Below are positions 7,025 through 16,071 of a DNA stretch of 34,534 nt, piece by piece. Made by a program: the position numbers and the translations under genes. How positions within the stretch are numbered: position 1 is the first letter of the stretch; every line of letters starts with the position of its first letter. The notes under the pieces were generated by a model, which did not search any database, was not told where the DNA came from, and was given only the letters and a program-made list of their open reading frames with translations. Source of the stretch: Muribaculaceae bacterium (GTDB lineage: Bacteria; Bacteroidota; Bacteroidia; Bacteroidales; Muribaculaceae); assembly GCA_017624155.1 (NCBI GenBank), contig JAGANS010000092.1:1-34534 (forward strand), read 5' to 3'.

Positions 7025-8173
7025 ATGAAAAGAAGTCTTTTAGCGCTTGCATTCACTACATTTTGCCTTGGTATCACTGAATTCGGCATGATGGGAATGC
7101 TTGAGGAGGTCGCCGCCGGTATCGGAGTGGATGTCGTAAAGGCCGGGCATTTTATTTCGGCCTATTCACTCGGCGTCGCTGTCGGAGCTCCGGGGCTAAT
7201 CCTGTTGCGTCGCTGGCCCATGAAGCGCCTGCTGCTGTTGCTAATCAGCATAATATGTATAGGTAATGTATGTGCGGCCATATCGCCCGGCTACTTTACA
7301 TTGTTGTGCTCGCGCTTTGTATCGGGTTTGCCCCATGGAGCATTCTTTGGAGCGGCAGCCATAGTGGCCGAGCGCATCGCGCCCGAAGGCCGCAAGGCTC
7401 AGGCTGTGGCGGTGATGGTCGGCGGCATGACGGTCGCCAACGTAGTCGGCGTACCATTTGCCACCTTTCTGTCCAATGTACTCAGCTGGCGGCTGGCATT
7501 CGGCGTGGTGGGCCTTTGCGCTTTGGTTGCGCTGATATGCACCCGCGCTTGGGTTCCTTATCTTACCCCGCTGCCAGATACAGGCCTGAAAGGACAGTTC
7601 CGCTTTTTGTCGCATCCCGGGCCATGGCTCATATATACGGGCGTATTCTTCGGTCAGGCTTCGGTTTATTGCTGGCTCAGCTATATAGCGCCGTTCATGA
7701 CCGGGATAACGCACTTCTCGGCCGAAGATATGTCGTGGATTATGGTAATTGTGGGCCTGGGCATGGTAGTCGGCAACGCTGTGGCCGGTAAGCTCTCCGA
7801 CCGCTATCCGGCGGCTTTGGTCACGGGCATTATTGCCGCTATATTGCTTGTAGTGATGCCGGCTGTTTATTTTCTTGCGGCTTATAAGATCCCGTCGGTT
7901 GTGTTGGCCTTTGTTGCGCCGGCCTGCCTGTTTGGTATCGGCGGTCCGCTGCAATATCTTATCGTTAAGTATGCCAAGGGCGGCGAAATGCTGGGTGGTG
8001 CCGGTATACAGATAGCTTTCAATGTGTCAAATGCCGTGTCGGCCTCGCTCGGCGGCATAGCCATACGCCACGGTCTCGGCCTTGCGTCGCCTGCTCTTGT
8101 GGGTGTGCCGTTTGCCGCGATCGGCGCCGCGGCCCTCTTCATTCTATACCGCAAATACAGGATTCCGGCGTAA
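7025..8173 (+). CDS. MFS transporter, DHA1/AraJ-like efflux family
   Basis: 382 residues, inner membrane, twelve predicted transmembrane helices. The opening ALAFTTFCLGITEFGMMGML is typical of the AraJ/YdeA-like branch of drug:H+ antiporter-1 exporters, with a conserved Glu in helix 1. The loop 2-3 region (RRWPMKRL) and the cytoplasmic GKLSDRYP loop between helices 8 and 9 match the family's basic/Gly loops. The likely role is proton-driven export of sugars, drugs or metabolites; the substrate is unknown. The start at 7025 (MKRSLLALAF) was preferred to 6977 because the promoter boxes overlap the latter. Single gene, convergent with the secreted-protein operon. Confidence 0.87.
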   Translation: MKRSLLALAFTTFCLGITEFGMMGMLEEVAAGIGVDVVKAGHFISAYSLGVAVGAPGLILLRRWPMKRLLLLLISIICIGNVCAAISPGYFTLLCSRFVSGLPHGAFFGAAAIVAERIAPEGRKAQAVAVMVGGMTVANVVGVPFATFLSNVLSWRLAFGVVGLCALVALICTRAWVPYLTPLPDTGLKGQFRFLSHPGPWLIYTGVFFGQASVYCWLSYIAPFMTGITHFSAEDMSWIMVIVGLGMVVGNAVAGKLSDRYPAALVTGIIAAILLVVMPAVYFLAAYKIPSVVLAFVAPACLFGIGGPLQYLIVKYAKGGEMLGGAGIQIAFNVSNAVSASLGGIAIRHGLGLASPALVGVPFAAIGAAALFILYRKYRIPA

Positions 8174-8205
8174 AAAAAGCTGCGGAGCGCACTGCCCCGC
8201 AGCTT
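8171..8205 (-). terminator. Intrinsic terminator of the secreted-protein operon
   Basis: Stem of 9 bp (8177-8185 with 8197-8205) followed on the minus strand by a run of T. It lies 23 bp past the stop of the leftward gene. On the plus strand the hairpin lacks a U-tract, but may still weaken readthrough from the MFS gene. Confidence 0.85.
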
Positions 8206-8227
8206 ATGGATATTGCCGGTGTGATTG

Positions 8228-9709
8228 TTACTTTACAAGCACCTTCTCGGCTTTGTTGCCCCGGACGCGGATATAGAGGCGACCGGGCTCGGGATTGTCG
8301 GTGCGGATGCCCTGCATGTCGTAGAATACAGCGGGGGCATCGCTGTCGACTGCCACATCTTCAATGCCGAGCACTACCTCAGCCTTTTGGGAGGCGATGT
8401 CATATACCAGCCGGTCGGATGTCTGCTCGGCACCGCCCATATTGTAGATTATCTCTACGCCGATGGTCTTGGTGTCGGCGGGGAGCTGCTGGAAGTATAC
8501 ATATCTCTTATTGCCGCCCTTGCTGAAGAAATAGTAGTTATCGAAATTAAACGGCACCAAAGCCATGTCCTCGTCAATCCATTTGTACTTCTCAGTGGTG
8601 AACGTGTATGGCTCGCCGTCGACATACATGCGGAAGAACAGCTGTGTGTTAATGAGCTGTTCGCCGTTGACATCTTTATCATCCGCGGTAAATACGAACT
8701 CAGTTTCGCCGGTGCGCTCACGATAGCCGAAGAACGAGGGAGCGGCGGGTTTGCTCGCCGTGAAATTGCCGGGTTCGAGGTGGATGTTGTCGTACTGCTG
8801 ATATACATTGAAGCTGCCGTTGTTGTCGGGTGTGATGTTGCCGAGCACTACAGTGGGATTGCCGATGCTCATTTCAAGAGTCTCTTCGTCAACAGATACA
8901 ATCATCTGGAACATTGCGTCGCCACTGCTCTTGTTGAGCGCGGCAGCCACAATGGGATCCTCGGTGCTGAAATAGTACATTACCTGGAATGACGGGATTA
9001 TCCATTCCGTCCCGCTGAAGCGCTGCACCTTAATCCACGATGTGGGGTATTTGGGATCCAAACCCTGTACCCATATTATATCGTTGCCCTCGCGGTATGC
9101 CGCTGCCGTTGTGGTATTGGTGTCTTCGCCTTGTACGTAGGTTGAGGTGAAGTGCTGCAGCTTGTCGGATATATTCTCCACGGGGATGAAGCGAAGATCC
9201 TTGGCGAGAGAGTAGACTTCGGCGGAATTCTGAGTGCTGCCGATGCCGAACAATGGAAAGTCCTCGCTTGCACGGAGGCTTATCACGCCGTCGTCGGCAA
9301 TGTCGAATACGAGAGGCTCGGTGTAGAACTCATTTTCGGAAGGTCCGGCTTGCCCGTCAGCGTCAAGGGCAAAGAATCCCACCGGCACATTTATGTTGGG
9401 GAATACAAACACACATTGTCCTGTCGGCACAGTGATAGTCTTGGCCTCGCTGTCGTAACTGCCCTTCAGATAAGCGGGCATGGTACGGCTCATCAGCAGG
9501 TTGGGAATATAGACACTGCCGTCGTCGGTGAATACGAGTTTCCGGGTGCTGTGGTAGTCGCCCATGAATCCGAATGTGTTGTCGAAGTTCTGCATGTCGG
9601 TATAATACTCGACAGAGAGACCGGCAGGAGCCTCGGTGATGATTTTGGCCGCAGCCGCAGGCATTACTGCGGCTGCAACCATAATTGCAGATGATAATAC
9701 TCGGTTCAT
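8228..9709 (-). CDS. Secreted protein with C-terminal tail resembling a sorting motif
   Basis: 493 residues, function unknown. Residues 1-21 form a signal peptide (MNRVLSSAIMVAAA then VMPAAAA). The body is beta-rich, with aromatic and Asp/Asn-rich segments and no recognised catalytic motif. The last 35 residues, AVFYDMQGIRTDNPEPGRLY and then IRVRGNKAEKVLVK, follow the pattern YDLQGRRV...GLYI..GKK seen at the ends of many secreted Prevotella and Muribaculaceae proteins, similar to type IX secretion tails. Export to the cell surface is therefore likely but not proven. It is the last of three tandem genes, 25 bp after the preceding stop, and is followed by a strong terminator. Confidence 0.7.
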   Translation of the reverse strand: MNRVLSSAIMVAAAVMPAAAAKIITEAPAGLSVEYYTDMQNFDNTFGFMGDYHSTRKLVFTDDGSVYIPNLLMSRTMPAYLKGSYDSEAKTITVPTGQCVFVFPNINVPVGFFALDADGQAGPSENEFYTEPLVFDIADDGVISLRASEDFPLFGIGSTQNSAEVYSLAKDLRFIPVENISDKLQHFTSTYVQGEDTNTTTAAAYREGNDIIWVQGLDPKYPTSWIKVQRFSGTEWIIPSFQVMYYFSTEDPIVAAALNKSSGDAMFQMIVSVDEETLEMSIGNPTVVLGNITPDNNGSFNVYQQYDNIHLEPGNFTASKPAAPSFFGYRERTGETEFVFTADDKDVNGEQLINTQLFFRMYVDGEPYTFTTEKYKWIDEDMALVPFNFDNYYFFSKGGNKRYVYFQQLPADTKTIGVEIIYNMGGAEQTSDRLVYDIASQKAEVVLGIEDVAVDSDAPAVFYDMQGIRTDNPEPGRLYIRVRGNKAEKVLVK

Positions 9710-9734
9710 TTTGGTCAGTCGTTTTTTATTATAT

Positions 9735-11621
9735 TTATTTAATGACTGTTTTCTTACCGTTTACGATATATATGCCTGCCGGAAGCGAGGACATGTCGGC
9801 TGCCGATGCCACGCGTATGCCCTGCAGATTGTATACATCGGCATTGCCGGTGGTGTCGGTGATGACATCTCCGATACCCGACATGGCGGTAACACTTACT
9901 CTGGTGTCGGCTTTTGTCTCGAATGTGAACACGCCGTCGACGGGCTTGATTTCCTCATCGTTGACTTTTACTACGATCTCCTTATCGGCACGGCTTACGG
10001 GCGAGATTGTGAAGACGGTGGGGCCGGCGGCCTTGACAGGGGCCGAGCAGTCGGTGTCGGCAATCAGGTCGTGCTTCACGGCATAGCCGTCGAGTGCGTC
10101 GCCTGTGACATCAAATGTCACCTCATGTGTGCCGGGGTTGTTCACGAAGAACACCTTGTATACATCACCGTTGGCGACCGAGCTGTCCTCCAGATAGCGG
10201 GCCGACAGATCCATGGCCTCACCGTTTTTGTAGGCATAGAAGCCGTCGTAGGAACCGGATGCGTATACCGAGAATTCGCCGTCCTCGGGACGGAAGTTCA
10301 GGGTGTTGTAGCCGGCTTTGATCTCTTCGGCCGGTGTGTAATTTTCAAACTTGACGCTGAAATATGAGAATTCGAGATTGCTGAAGTCATCCATATAGAG
10401 CACGATGCTGTCGTCGCGACGTATCTTCTGTGCAACGATGGTGTATTCCTGCCCTTCGGCCATGTCAAGATAAATCTTGCCATAGTACTTATAGTCGGAG
10501 CTTTCGAGATAATCGGTGGTGCCGTCGGTGAATTCGGAGAAATAATAACCTTCAACGAGCGAGAAGGTCACATATTTGTTTTTCTCGCTGAATACGGGAT
10601 TGTTCTCGCCGTCGGTGAAGGGTATCTTTGTGCGTCCGAGCGATGCCTCGAAGCCCTCGGCGCCGGTGACATTGAACTTGGCTGTGAATGTGGCATATTT
10701 ATGGCCCTTGATCGTTATTTTGTGGTCGCAGTCAATGCCGTCAATAGTATATTGGCTGTAAGCATATTTGTCCTCACCGTTGTCTACGACCGACTCGATC
10801 TTGTGATTGTCGTCAAAACCGATTGCCACGACGTCGCCGGGCTTGGCGTCAAAGCCGTTCCCGGTAAGGCAAGCGGCCATATCCGGCACATTGGTACTGT
10901 TGATGCGGATATAGCTTATCATCTCGGCGGGGCCGTCGAGGGTGATTGTGGTCTTGAAGGTAAGGTCTGCGGGATAGTTGGCCAGTACCTCCACCTCGTC
11001 GATGTATGAGATACCCTCGTCGCCGGTGGTGGCAAGATCAACCACGAAGCTGCGGCCGGTCTTTTCGATATCCTTGCCGCCGGCGCTTACCTTATACAGC
11101 ATTCCGGCGTATGTGCGGGGTGATATTGTGAATATATGCTCCTCCTCGGAGTTGTAGGGAATCTCGATACTGTTCTCGGCGGGGTCAAACTCGGTGCCGT
11201 CGGCACGTATGACTGTGACCTTTGTGCAGTCGTCCATGCTTATTGTCACAGTTTTGTCGCGGTAGTCGGCCGCGTCGCTTACCGACAGTGTGTAGGGCGT
11301 GTTATTGTCGCGGTATTCGCTTGCATAAATCTCGTAATAGCCATACCATGATTTCTCTATGATGTCGCCGTTACAATCTTTGAGAATAACGATGTCATCT
11401 TCATTGAGAGGAGTGATATACAGCGATTCGTAATATGGAATCGAGAATTTGTTCTCGCCGTCGACGATCTTCACAGTGTTGTCGGAGGTTTCGCTGGCGC
11501 CAAGCACGGCTTTTACCTTGTCGGCACCCTTGCTTACATTGAGCACGATATCCCAGCCGTCGGCCTGGGCCGTAAGGCAACACAGGAGCGCGGCAAGTAT
11601 CAGTGTGTAGAATTTTTTCAT
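9735..11621 (-). CDS. Large secreted beta-rich protein with sorting-like C-terminus
   Basis: 628 residues with no identified enzyme domain. The signal peptide is about residues 1-20 (MKKFYTLILAALLCCLTAQA). The mature part reads as repeated beta-sandwich-like units rich in Asp, Thr and Gly (phrases such as ITIKGHKYATFTAKFNVTGA and VTFSLVEGYYFSEFTDG recur in style), with no Cys pairs. It ends ADVYNLQGIRVASAADMSSL followed by PAGIYIVNGKKTVIK, the same tail type as the next gene and like type IX sorting tails. It is the middle gene of three, 68 bp after the stop of the first. Adhesion or glycan binding is plausible but not shown. Confidence 0.7.
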   Translation of the reverse strand: MKKFYTLILAALLCCLTAQADGWDIVLNVSKGADKVKAVLGASETSDNTVKIVDGENKFSIPYYESLYITPLNEDDIVILKDCNGDIIEKSWYGYYEIYASEYRDNNTPYTLSVSDAADYRDKTVTISMDDCTKVTVIRADGTEFDPAENSIEIPYNSEEEHIFTISPRTYAGMLYKVSAGGKDIEKTGRSFVVDLATTGDEGISYIDEVEVLANYPADLTFKTTITLDGPAEMISYIRINSTNVPDMAACLTGNGFDAKPGDVVAIGFDDNHKIESVVDNGEDKYAYSQYTIDGIDCDHKITIKGHKYATFTAKFNVTGAEGFEASLGRTKIPFTDGENNPVFSEKNKYVTFSLVEGYYFSEFTDGTTDYLESSDYKYYGKIYLDMAEGQEYTIVAQKIRRDDSIVLYMDDFSNLEFSYFSVKFENYTPAEEIKAGYNTLNFRPEDGEFSVYASGSYDGFYAYKNGEAMDLSARYLEDSSVANGDVYKVFFVNNPGTHEVTFDVTGDALDGYAVKHDLIADTDCSAPVKAAGPTVFTISPVSRADKEIVVKVNDEEIKPVDGVFTFETKADTRVSVTAMSGIGDVITDTTGNADVYNLQGIRVASAADMSSLPAGIYIVNGKKTVIK

Positions 11622-11689
11622 GAATCGGTATGTTATTTGTTAATAGGCGATAAGAGGATAGGGGAGAGAGGAGAATGTGAATCGGTGGA

Positions 11690-13687
11690 TCAGCGGGCTA
11701 CCTTGAATGTGTCAGCGCCTACGCGCACCACATACACACCCTTGGCCGGGAGATCGATGACATTGAGCTGACTGCCGGTCTCGGTGGCTACGGTGCGGCC
11801 GGTCATGTCGGTCACTGTGACTGCGGCCCCTGCGGGATTCACTACGGTAAGTCGGCCGTCTGTCACAAAGGCTTTGGCCTGTGTGCCTGCTTCTGCGTCG
11901 GTGATGCCGGCGGCATCGATGGATACTGAATACTCGGGGGTGGAGGGGCTCTTCACATACTCGTTAATTGAGAAGTGCATTGAGTCCCAGATCTCGCGCA
12001 CGGCGCACAGACGGAAACTGAGTTTGCTGCCTCGCAGCAGATCGTAGATAGGCAGTGTCACTTCGTTGGTGCCGGGCTTGGCGTTGTAATAAGGCACAGC
12101 CACTTTGTCGCCGGCCTTGAGATCCTGGGAAATCTCGATATTGTCGATGTAGAGGTAGCCGGCTGTAGCCCATACGCTCAGAGCCGACACGGGAGTGCCG
12201 CCTTCGAGTTCGGCGCTGTATCTCATCCATTCGTCGGCCAATGATGAATATTCCTCGAAATCGGCGCGTTTGCCCTTCATCTTGTCGTCCTCGAATACGT
12301 AGTTGTACATTTCAATCCGGGCGCCGCAATCGTCGTAAAGGTCGACAGGCTGAGCGAAGAGGTCGGCAGAGAGTTTTACCTTGCCGCCGGCGGCCGAAAG
12401 ATCCATTATAGGGGATTCCAGATAGATGTCATCGCCGTAATTCTGTGCATAATAGCCGATGAGTCCGTATGCGCCGTTGATATGTGCCGGGCCTTCTGCT
12501 ATCCATCCGGGCTGGTCGGTCCATTCATCGAGTTCTTCCTTTGCGGGAAGATACTTATAGTCGGGCAGGGTGGTTGTGCCGGGAGATACAAGCTTGTCGA
12601 AGTTCTCTTTCGACAGGATATATGTTTCGTCGTTTTGGGCTTCGTAGGTGCGCATAGCCGTGAGCTCGTAATATTCGGCACCGGTCACGGCATCCCAGCT
12701 TATGGTTACGGTGTTGTCGTCATTAACCTTTGTGGTGATGTTCTGCGGTATGGTGAGGCTGTGTACCTTCATCTGATTCGACTCGGGCGACTGCTGATCG
12801 CCTTTCAGCGCCTTCACGGTGTAGTAGTAGGTGGTAGTGGGAGTTTCAAGACCTGTAAATGTGTACTTGCACTCGGCGGCCGGTACATCCTGTAAAATAT
12901 ATTTGCGGGTCTTGTCGCGGTTCGTATCGAGGGTGAAGAGGCTTACCAGATACGAGTCGGCACCTTCAACGGCGTCCCAGTTGGCCGTGAATCCGTCGTC
13001 GGTGAAATCGGAGAAGCCGGTCGGCACGGGTACCGGCAGTTTAGGGTCGCGGAATTTTATTTCCACGTCATCGAGATACATTGAGGTGTCATATCCGGCA
13101 AACTGGAAGAAGAAGTCTGTGCCGGTGCGTGGCTTGTCGAATACGAAGCAGTATTCGCGCCACTCCTCATTGTAATAATAGGCGTAGTCGTTGTAGAATG
13201 TGCGGGGACTGTTGGGATCAGTCACGTCGATCATATACACCTCGGCCCAGTCGAACTGATACTCCGGATTACCCATACGGGCACGGAATGTTATAGTAAT
13301 CGGTTTGCCGTTCTGTGGAATCTCGAGAATAGGTGTGCACAGGTTGGCGTTTGTCTCGTTGTTGCGGTCGATATAGGCTGCGCCGCCGGCCTGATACACA
13401 TAGTTGGCGCTCCACAGGGGAGCATCGGTGAGGTCACTGTTGATGAATCCGTCGAGCACTTCGGTATCGGGCGCTCCGTAGCTGCCCTTTGTGAATTTGT
13501 CGAAGTTCTCCGAGAGGATCATGGTTATATCATACAGATCCGACTCCGATGGTGTGGCGATCCGGGAGCCTCTGTCGCGCATGATCGGTGTACGTGACGG
13601 ATGTACGTTGGCAGGAACGGGTGCCTGCGCTGCTACCGGCAGCATACATGCTGCCAGCGTGATAGTAGTTAAGAGTAGTTTTTTCAT
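11690..13687 (-). CDS. Secreted protein: jelly-roll, fibronectin III, jelly-roll, T9SS-type tail
   Basis: 665 residues. Signal peptide at the start (MKKLLLTTITLAACMLPVAA). A lectin-like jelly-roll domain (about 45-205) contains ILSENFDKF and a choice-of-anchor-like end, MYLDDVEI. Two fibronectin type III-like repeats follow (about 210-400), with FTANWDAVEGADSYLVSLF and VTISWDAVTGAEYYEL. A second jelly-roll covers about 405-575. The C-terminus (about 600-665), VTVTDMTGRTVATETGSQLN and then VIDLPAKGVYVVRVG, is a good match to the type A sorting domain of the type IX secretion system. Start: ATG at 13687; an ATG at 13705 is in frame but would put MHILLL before the normal signal peptide. First gene of the operon. 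Confidence 0.78.
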   Translation of the reverse strand: MKKLLLTTITLAACMLPVAAQAPVPANVHPSRTPIMRDRGSRIATPSESDLYDITMILSENFDKFTKGSYGAPDTEVLDGFINSDLTDAPLWSANYVYQAGGAAYIDRNNETNANLCTPILEIPQNGKPITITFRARMGNPEYQFDWAEVYMIDVTDPNSPRTFYNDYAYYYNEEWREYCFVFDKPRTGTDFFFQFAGYDTSMYLDDVEIKFRDPKLPVPVPTGFSDFTDDGFTANWDAVEGADSYLVSLFTLDTNRDKTRKYILQDVPAAECKYTFTGLETPTTTYYYTVKALKGDQQSPESNQMKVHSLTIPQNITTKVNDDNTVTISWDAVTGAEYYELTAMRTYEAQNDETYILSKENFDKLVSPGTTTLPDYKYLPAKEELDEWTDQPGWIAEGPAHINGAYGLIGYYAQNYGDDIYLESPIMDLSAAGGKVKLSADLFAQPVDLYDDCGARIEMYNYVFEDDKMKGKRADFEEYSSLADEWMRYSAELEGGTPVSALSVWATAGYLYIDNIEISQDLKAGDKVAVPYYNAKPGTNEVTLPIYDLLRGSKLSFRLCAVREIWDSMHFSINEYVKSPSTPEYSVSIDAAGITDAEAGTQAKAFVTDGRLTVVNPAGAAVTVTDMTGRTVATETGSQLNVIDLPAKGVYVVRVGADTFKVAR

Positions 13688-13737
13688 AAGCAGCAAAATG
13701 TGCAAGGTTTATAAAAGGTTTGAAATGATAAACATTG

Positions 13738-13770
13738 CAAAGGTAGCAAGAATTGCATAACTCTATGCAA
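13738..13770 (-). promoter_or_regulatory. Promoter of the secreted-protein operon
   Basis: TACCTTTG on the minus strand at 13738-13745 with TTG at 13768-13770, 22 bp apart. Transcription would start about 45 bp before the ATG at 13687. Confidence 0.75.
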
Positions 13771-13866
13771 CTATGCATGTGCTTTGCTTCTTAAAAATAG
13801 TTAACGGCTGACATTTTTAACACTAATGTGGCTTTATTTGCCAATTTCGTGTATTTTTGCCATATA

Positions 13867-13900
13867 ATAAAAGCCGGACGGTGTTTCTAACCGTCCGGCT
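13867..13900 (-). terminator. Intrinsic terminator after tRNA-Gln
   Basis: 11-bp perfect stem (13872-13882 with 13890-13900), 7-base loop, followed on the minus strand by TTTTATTAT. It lies 12 bp beyond the tRNA 3' end. Confidence 0.85.
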
Positions 13901-13912
13901 CATTCAAGTGAG

Positions 13913-13983
13913 TAGTCTTACCAGGATTCGAACCTGGACAGACAGAACCAAAACCTGTAGTGCTACCATTACACCATAAGACT
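13913..13983 (-). tRNA. tRNA-Gln (UUG)
   Basis: 71 bases. Acceptor stem AGTCTTA/TAAGACT (7 bp), D-arm GGTGTAATGGTAGCAC, anticodon stem ACAGG/TCTGT with loop TTTTGGT giving anticodon TTG, T-arm CCAGG-TTCGAAT-CCTGG, and discriminator A. CCA is not encoded. Its own promoter and terminator flank it, so it is a single-gene unit. Confidence 0.96.
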
Positions 13984-14000
13984 ATCTGCGTTTTGCGTTG

Positions 14001-14032
14001 CAAAGGTAGACCTTTTTTTTGGTTTCCGCAAG
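14001..14032 (-). promoter_or_regulatory. Promoter of tRNA-Gln
   Basis: Minus strand CTTG at 14029-14032 and TACCTTTG at 14001-14008, exactly 20 bp apart, 18 bp before the tRNA 5' end. Confidence 0.82.
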
Positions 14033-14127
14033 TTTTTGCCTTCTTTTTTGGTCTCACAGGCATCGGTATTGTTGCTTGTCATTCGCAATTTTACGCCAGA
14101 TATGCCGCACCGCTCGATTTTTTTTCG

Positions 14128-14135
14128 TACTTTTG
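14128..14135 (+). promoter_or_regulatory. Promoter -7 box TACTTTTG of the sugar-nucleotide operon
   Basis: TACTTTTG ends 22 bp before the ATG at 14158. A run of T precedes it and the -33 box is weak. It lies inside a longer open frame starting at 13960, which is therefore not the true start. Confidence 0.7.
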
Positions 14136-14157
14136 TATTTCCAATCACGTCATCATC

Positions 14158-14535
14158 ATGCAGATTATTCCAAAGATTGAAGATCCGCGAGGCAACCTGT
14201 CGTTTATCCAGGCCGGTGAGCGCGGCGCATGTCCGTTTGACATCGAGCGCGTCTACTGGATTTATGATGTGCCCACAGGTCGTGTGCGCCATGGCAGGGC
14301 CTTGCGCCACACCACCGAGATGATTGTGGCGATGTCGGGCAGCTTCGACGTGCTGCTGCGCCGGCCGGGTGCCGACGACCGCCGTGTGCACCTGTGCCGC
14401 AGCGACCGCGGGCTGATTGTGGAGCCGGGCACCTGGCGCGTGATCGACAACTTCTCTACCAACTCCGTGGCGATGGTGCTGGCCTCAGGACCTTACGACC
14501 CGGCCGAATACATCGAAAACTTCGACGAGCTATGA
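14158..14535 (+). CDS. FdtA/WxcM-like cupin, probable inactive 3,4-ketoisomerase paralogue
   Basis: 125 residues, one cupin domain of the FdtA/QdtA/WxcM-like group. These enzymes convert dTDP-4-keto-6-deoxyglucose to the 3-keto isomer, the step before 3-amino-sugar formation. It opens IPKIEDPRGNLSFIQ and has VYWIYDVPTG, then a segment RALRHTTEMIVAMSGSFDVL (47-66). Aligned by eye with the next gene, the HxH pair expected at the active site is replaced by R47 and L49, so catalysis is doubtful; it could bind substrate or pair with its neighbour. Its stop overlaps the next start (ATGA). The start is set by the promoter at 14128-14135. Confidence 0.75.
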   Translation: MQIIPKIEDPRGNLSFIQAGERGACPFDIERVYWIYDVPTGRVRHGRALRHTTEMIVAMSGSFDVLLRRPGADDRRVHLCRSDRGLIVEPGTWRVIDNFSTNSVAMVLASGPYDPAEYIENFDEL

Positions 14536-14972
14536 ACAGTCATCTCACATCATCGGTAGAACACAGCCGCATTATCGAGCTGAACCGTCACCGCCATGCC
14601 AACGGCTCACTTACGGTGTTTGAGAACGGGGCCGACGGATGTCCCTTCGATGTGCGGCGGGTGTTCTATCTCTATGATGTTCCGGCCGATGCCAGCCGCG
14701 GCGGCCATTCGCATCATGAGGCCGAGGAACTTATCGTCGCCCTGAGCGGCAGCTTTGATGTGGTGCTCGACGACGGCAAACGACCGCCTGTGAGATATTC
14801 CCTCAACCGACCCTACCGCGGACTGTATATTCCGGCCGGCCTATGGCGCACGCTCGACAACTTCTCGGGCGGGGCCGTATGCCTTGTGCTCACTTCACTG
14901 CCATACAGCGAGGCTGACTACGTGCGCGATTACGATACTTTCAAGAGTCTTACCAATGGCAATAAAATATAA
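14532..14972 (+). CDS. FdtA-like dTDP-4-keto-6-deoxyhexose 3,4-ketoisomerase
   Basis: 146 residues, WxcM-like cupin. The core [20 protein letters not shown] (43-62 region), then [20 protein letters not shown], holds the HxH pair (H59, H61) expected of active FdtA-type isomerases. The end [20 protein letters not shown] is the conserved cupin back half. The predicted product feeds the aminotransferase encoded next, giving a 3-amino-3,6-dideoxyhexose nucleotide. The ATG at 14532 overlaps the previous stop by 4 bp, and the gene's end overlaps the aminotransferase start by 17 bp, so the three are translationally coupled. Whether the 3-keto product is the galacto or gluco form cannot be told. Confidence 0.82.
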   Translation: MNSHLTSSVEHSRIIELNRHRHANGSLTVFENGADGCPFDVRRVFYLYDVPADASRGGHSHHEAEELIVALSGSFDVVLDDGKRPPVRYSLNRPYRGLYIPAGLWRTLDNFSGGAVCLVLTSLPYSEADYVRDYDTFKSLTNGNKI

Positions 14973-16071
14973 ATTCCTCGACCTTGGCGCTGTTAACGCC
15001 CCTTATGCCGATGACATCGCCGATGCCACAGCCCGTGTGGTGCGCAGCGGCCGGTATGTCGGCGGCCCGGAGGTGGAAACCTTCGAACGTATGCTCGCCG
15101 CAGACACCGGTACGGCCTGCGCCGTGGGCGTCAGCTCGGGCCTTGATGCCCTGCGTCTGATACTGCGTGCCTATATCGAGATGGGTGTCATGGCTCCGGG
15201 CGACGAGGTCATAGTACCCGCCAACACTTATATCGCTTCGATTCTTGCAGTTACCGAGAATGGCCTGCGTCCGGTGCTCGTCGAGCCGTCGATCGATACG
15301 CTCAATCTCGACACTTCGCTTGTCGAAGCCGCCGTCACCCCCCGCACCCGCGCCATCATGACCGTGCACCTCTATGGCCGTGTGTGCTATGATGATATAC
15401 TTGCCGATGTGGGCCGCCGCTACGGCCTCAGGATTATCGAAGACAACGCCCAGGCCATAGGCGCGCGTTATGCCGACGGGCGCCGCTCGGGCAGTCTCGG
15501 CGATGCTGCCGGATTCAGCTTCTATCCCACCAAGAATATCGGGGCTATGGGCGAGGCCGGCGCCGTGACTACCGGCGACAGTCGCCTGGCCGATACCGTG
15601 CGCGCGCTCGCCAATTATGGCAGCGACCGTCAGTACCACAATATATACAAGGGGCTTAATTGCCGCTTCGACCCGATTCAGGCGGCTGTCCTTAAGGTGA
15701 AACTGCCCTTTCTCGATGCTGAGAACGAGCGCCGCCGGCGCGTGGCTGCGGTTTATGAAGCATCCATCGACAACCCGGCGGTGGTTAAGCCCATGTACAG
15801 TGAGGCCGGCGACATGGTGTGGCACCAGTATGTGCTGCGCGTGGCCGACCGCGACCGGTTCAGGGCATTCATGACCGAAAACGGCGTGGAGACAGCCGTG
15901 CATTATCCTACGGCTCCTCACCGTCAGCCATGCATGGCCGAGTATGCGCATCTGGATTTGCCCCTGGCCGAGCAGATCGCCCGCGAGGTGGTCAGCATTC
16001 CTGTGTCATCTTGCACATCCGAGACCGATGCCGCCGACATTTCAAGCATTATTAACCGATACAGACAATGA
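14956..16071 (+). CDS. DegT/DnrJ/EryC1 sugar aminotransferase (FdtB-like)
   Basis: 371 residues, PLP-dependent, cytoplasmic. It begins [19 protein letters not shown], with [14 protein letters not shown] near residue 31, both typical of dTDP-3-amino-3,6-dideoxyhexose aminotransferases. [12 protein letters not shown] (58-69) binds the PLP phosphate. D163 in [11 protein letters not shown] contacts the ring nitrogen. [16 protein letters not shown] holds the Schiff-base Lys K193. [11 protein letters not shown] near the end is a usual family motif. It should transfer an amino group from glutamate to the 3-keto sugar made by the upstream isomerase. The start at 14956 was chosen over 14884 because the family begins at this motif. 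The stop overlaps mtaB by 4 bp (ATGA). Confidence 0.9.
   Translation: MAIKYKFLDLGAVNAPYADDIADATARVVRSGRYVGGPEVETFERMLAADTGTACAVGVSSGLDALRLILRAYIEMGVMAPGDEVIVPANTYIASILAVTENGLRPVLVEPSIDTLNLDTSLVEAAVTPRTRAIMTVHLYGRVCYDDILADVGRRYGLRIIEDNAQAIGARYADGRRSGSLGDAAGFSFYPTKNIGAMGEAGAVTTGDSRLADTVRALANYGSDRQYHNIYKGLNCRFDPIQAAVLKVKLPFLDAENERRRRVAAVYEASIDNPAVVKPMYSEAGDMVWHQYVLRVADRDRFRAFMTENGVETAVHYPTAPHRQPCMAEYAHLDLPLAEQIAREVVSIPVSSCTSETDAADISSIINRYRQ

Noticed and set aside
13960-14157. 66-residue N-terminal extension of the first FdtA-like protein
   Set aside because: It would run through tRNA-Gln and its promoter in antisense and across the TACTTTTG promoter; the family begins at IPKIEDPRGNL.
14036-14323. 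Plus-strand 95-codon frame over the tRNA-Gln promoter and first FdtA-like gene
   Set aside because: Out of frame with the FdtA-like gene and lacks its own start signals or similarity.
14950-15951. 333-codon open frame on the minus strand
   Set aside because: Antisense of the DegT aminotransferase; His/Gly/Ala-rich composition, no recognisable domain.
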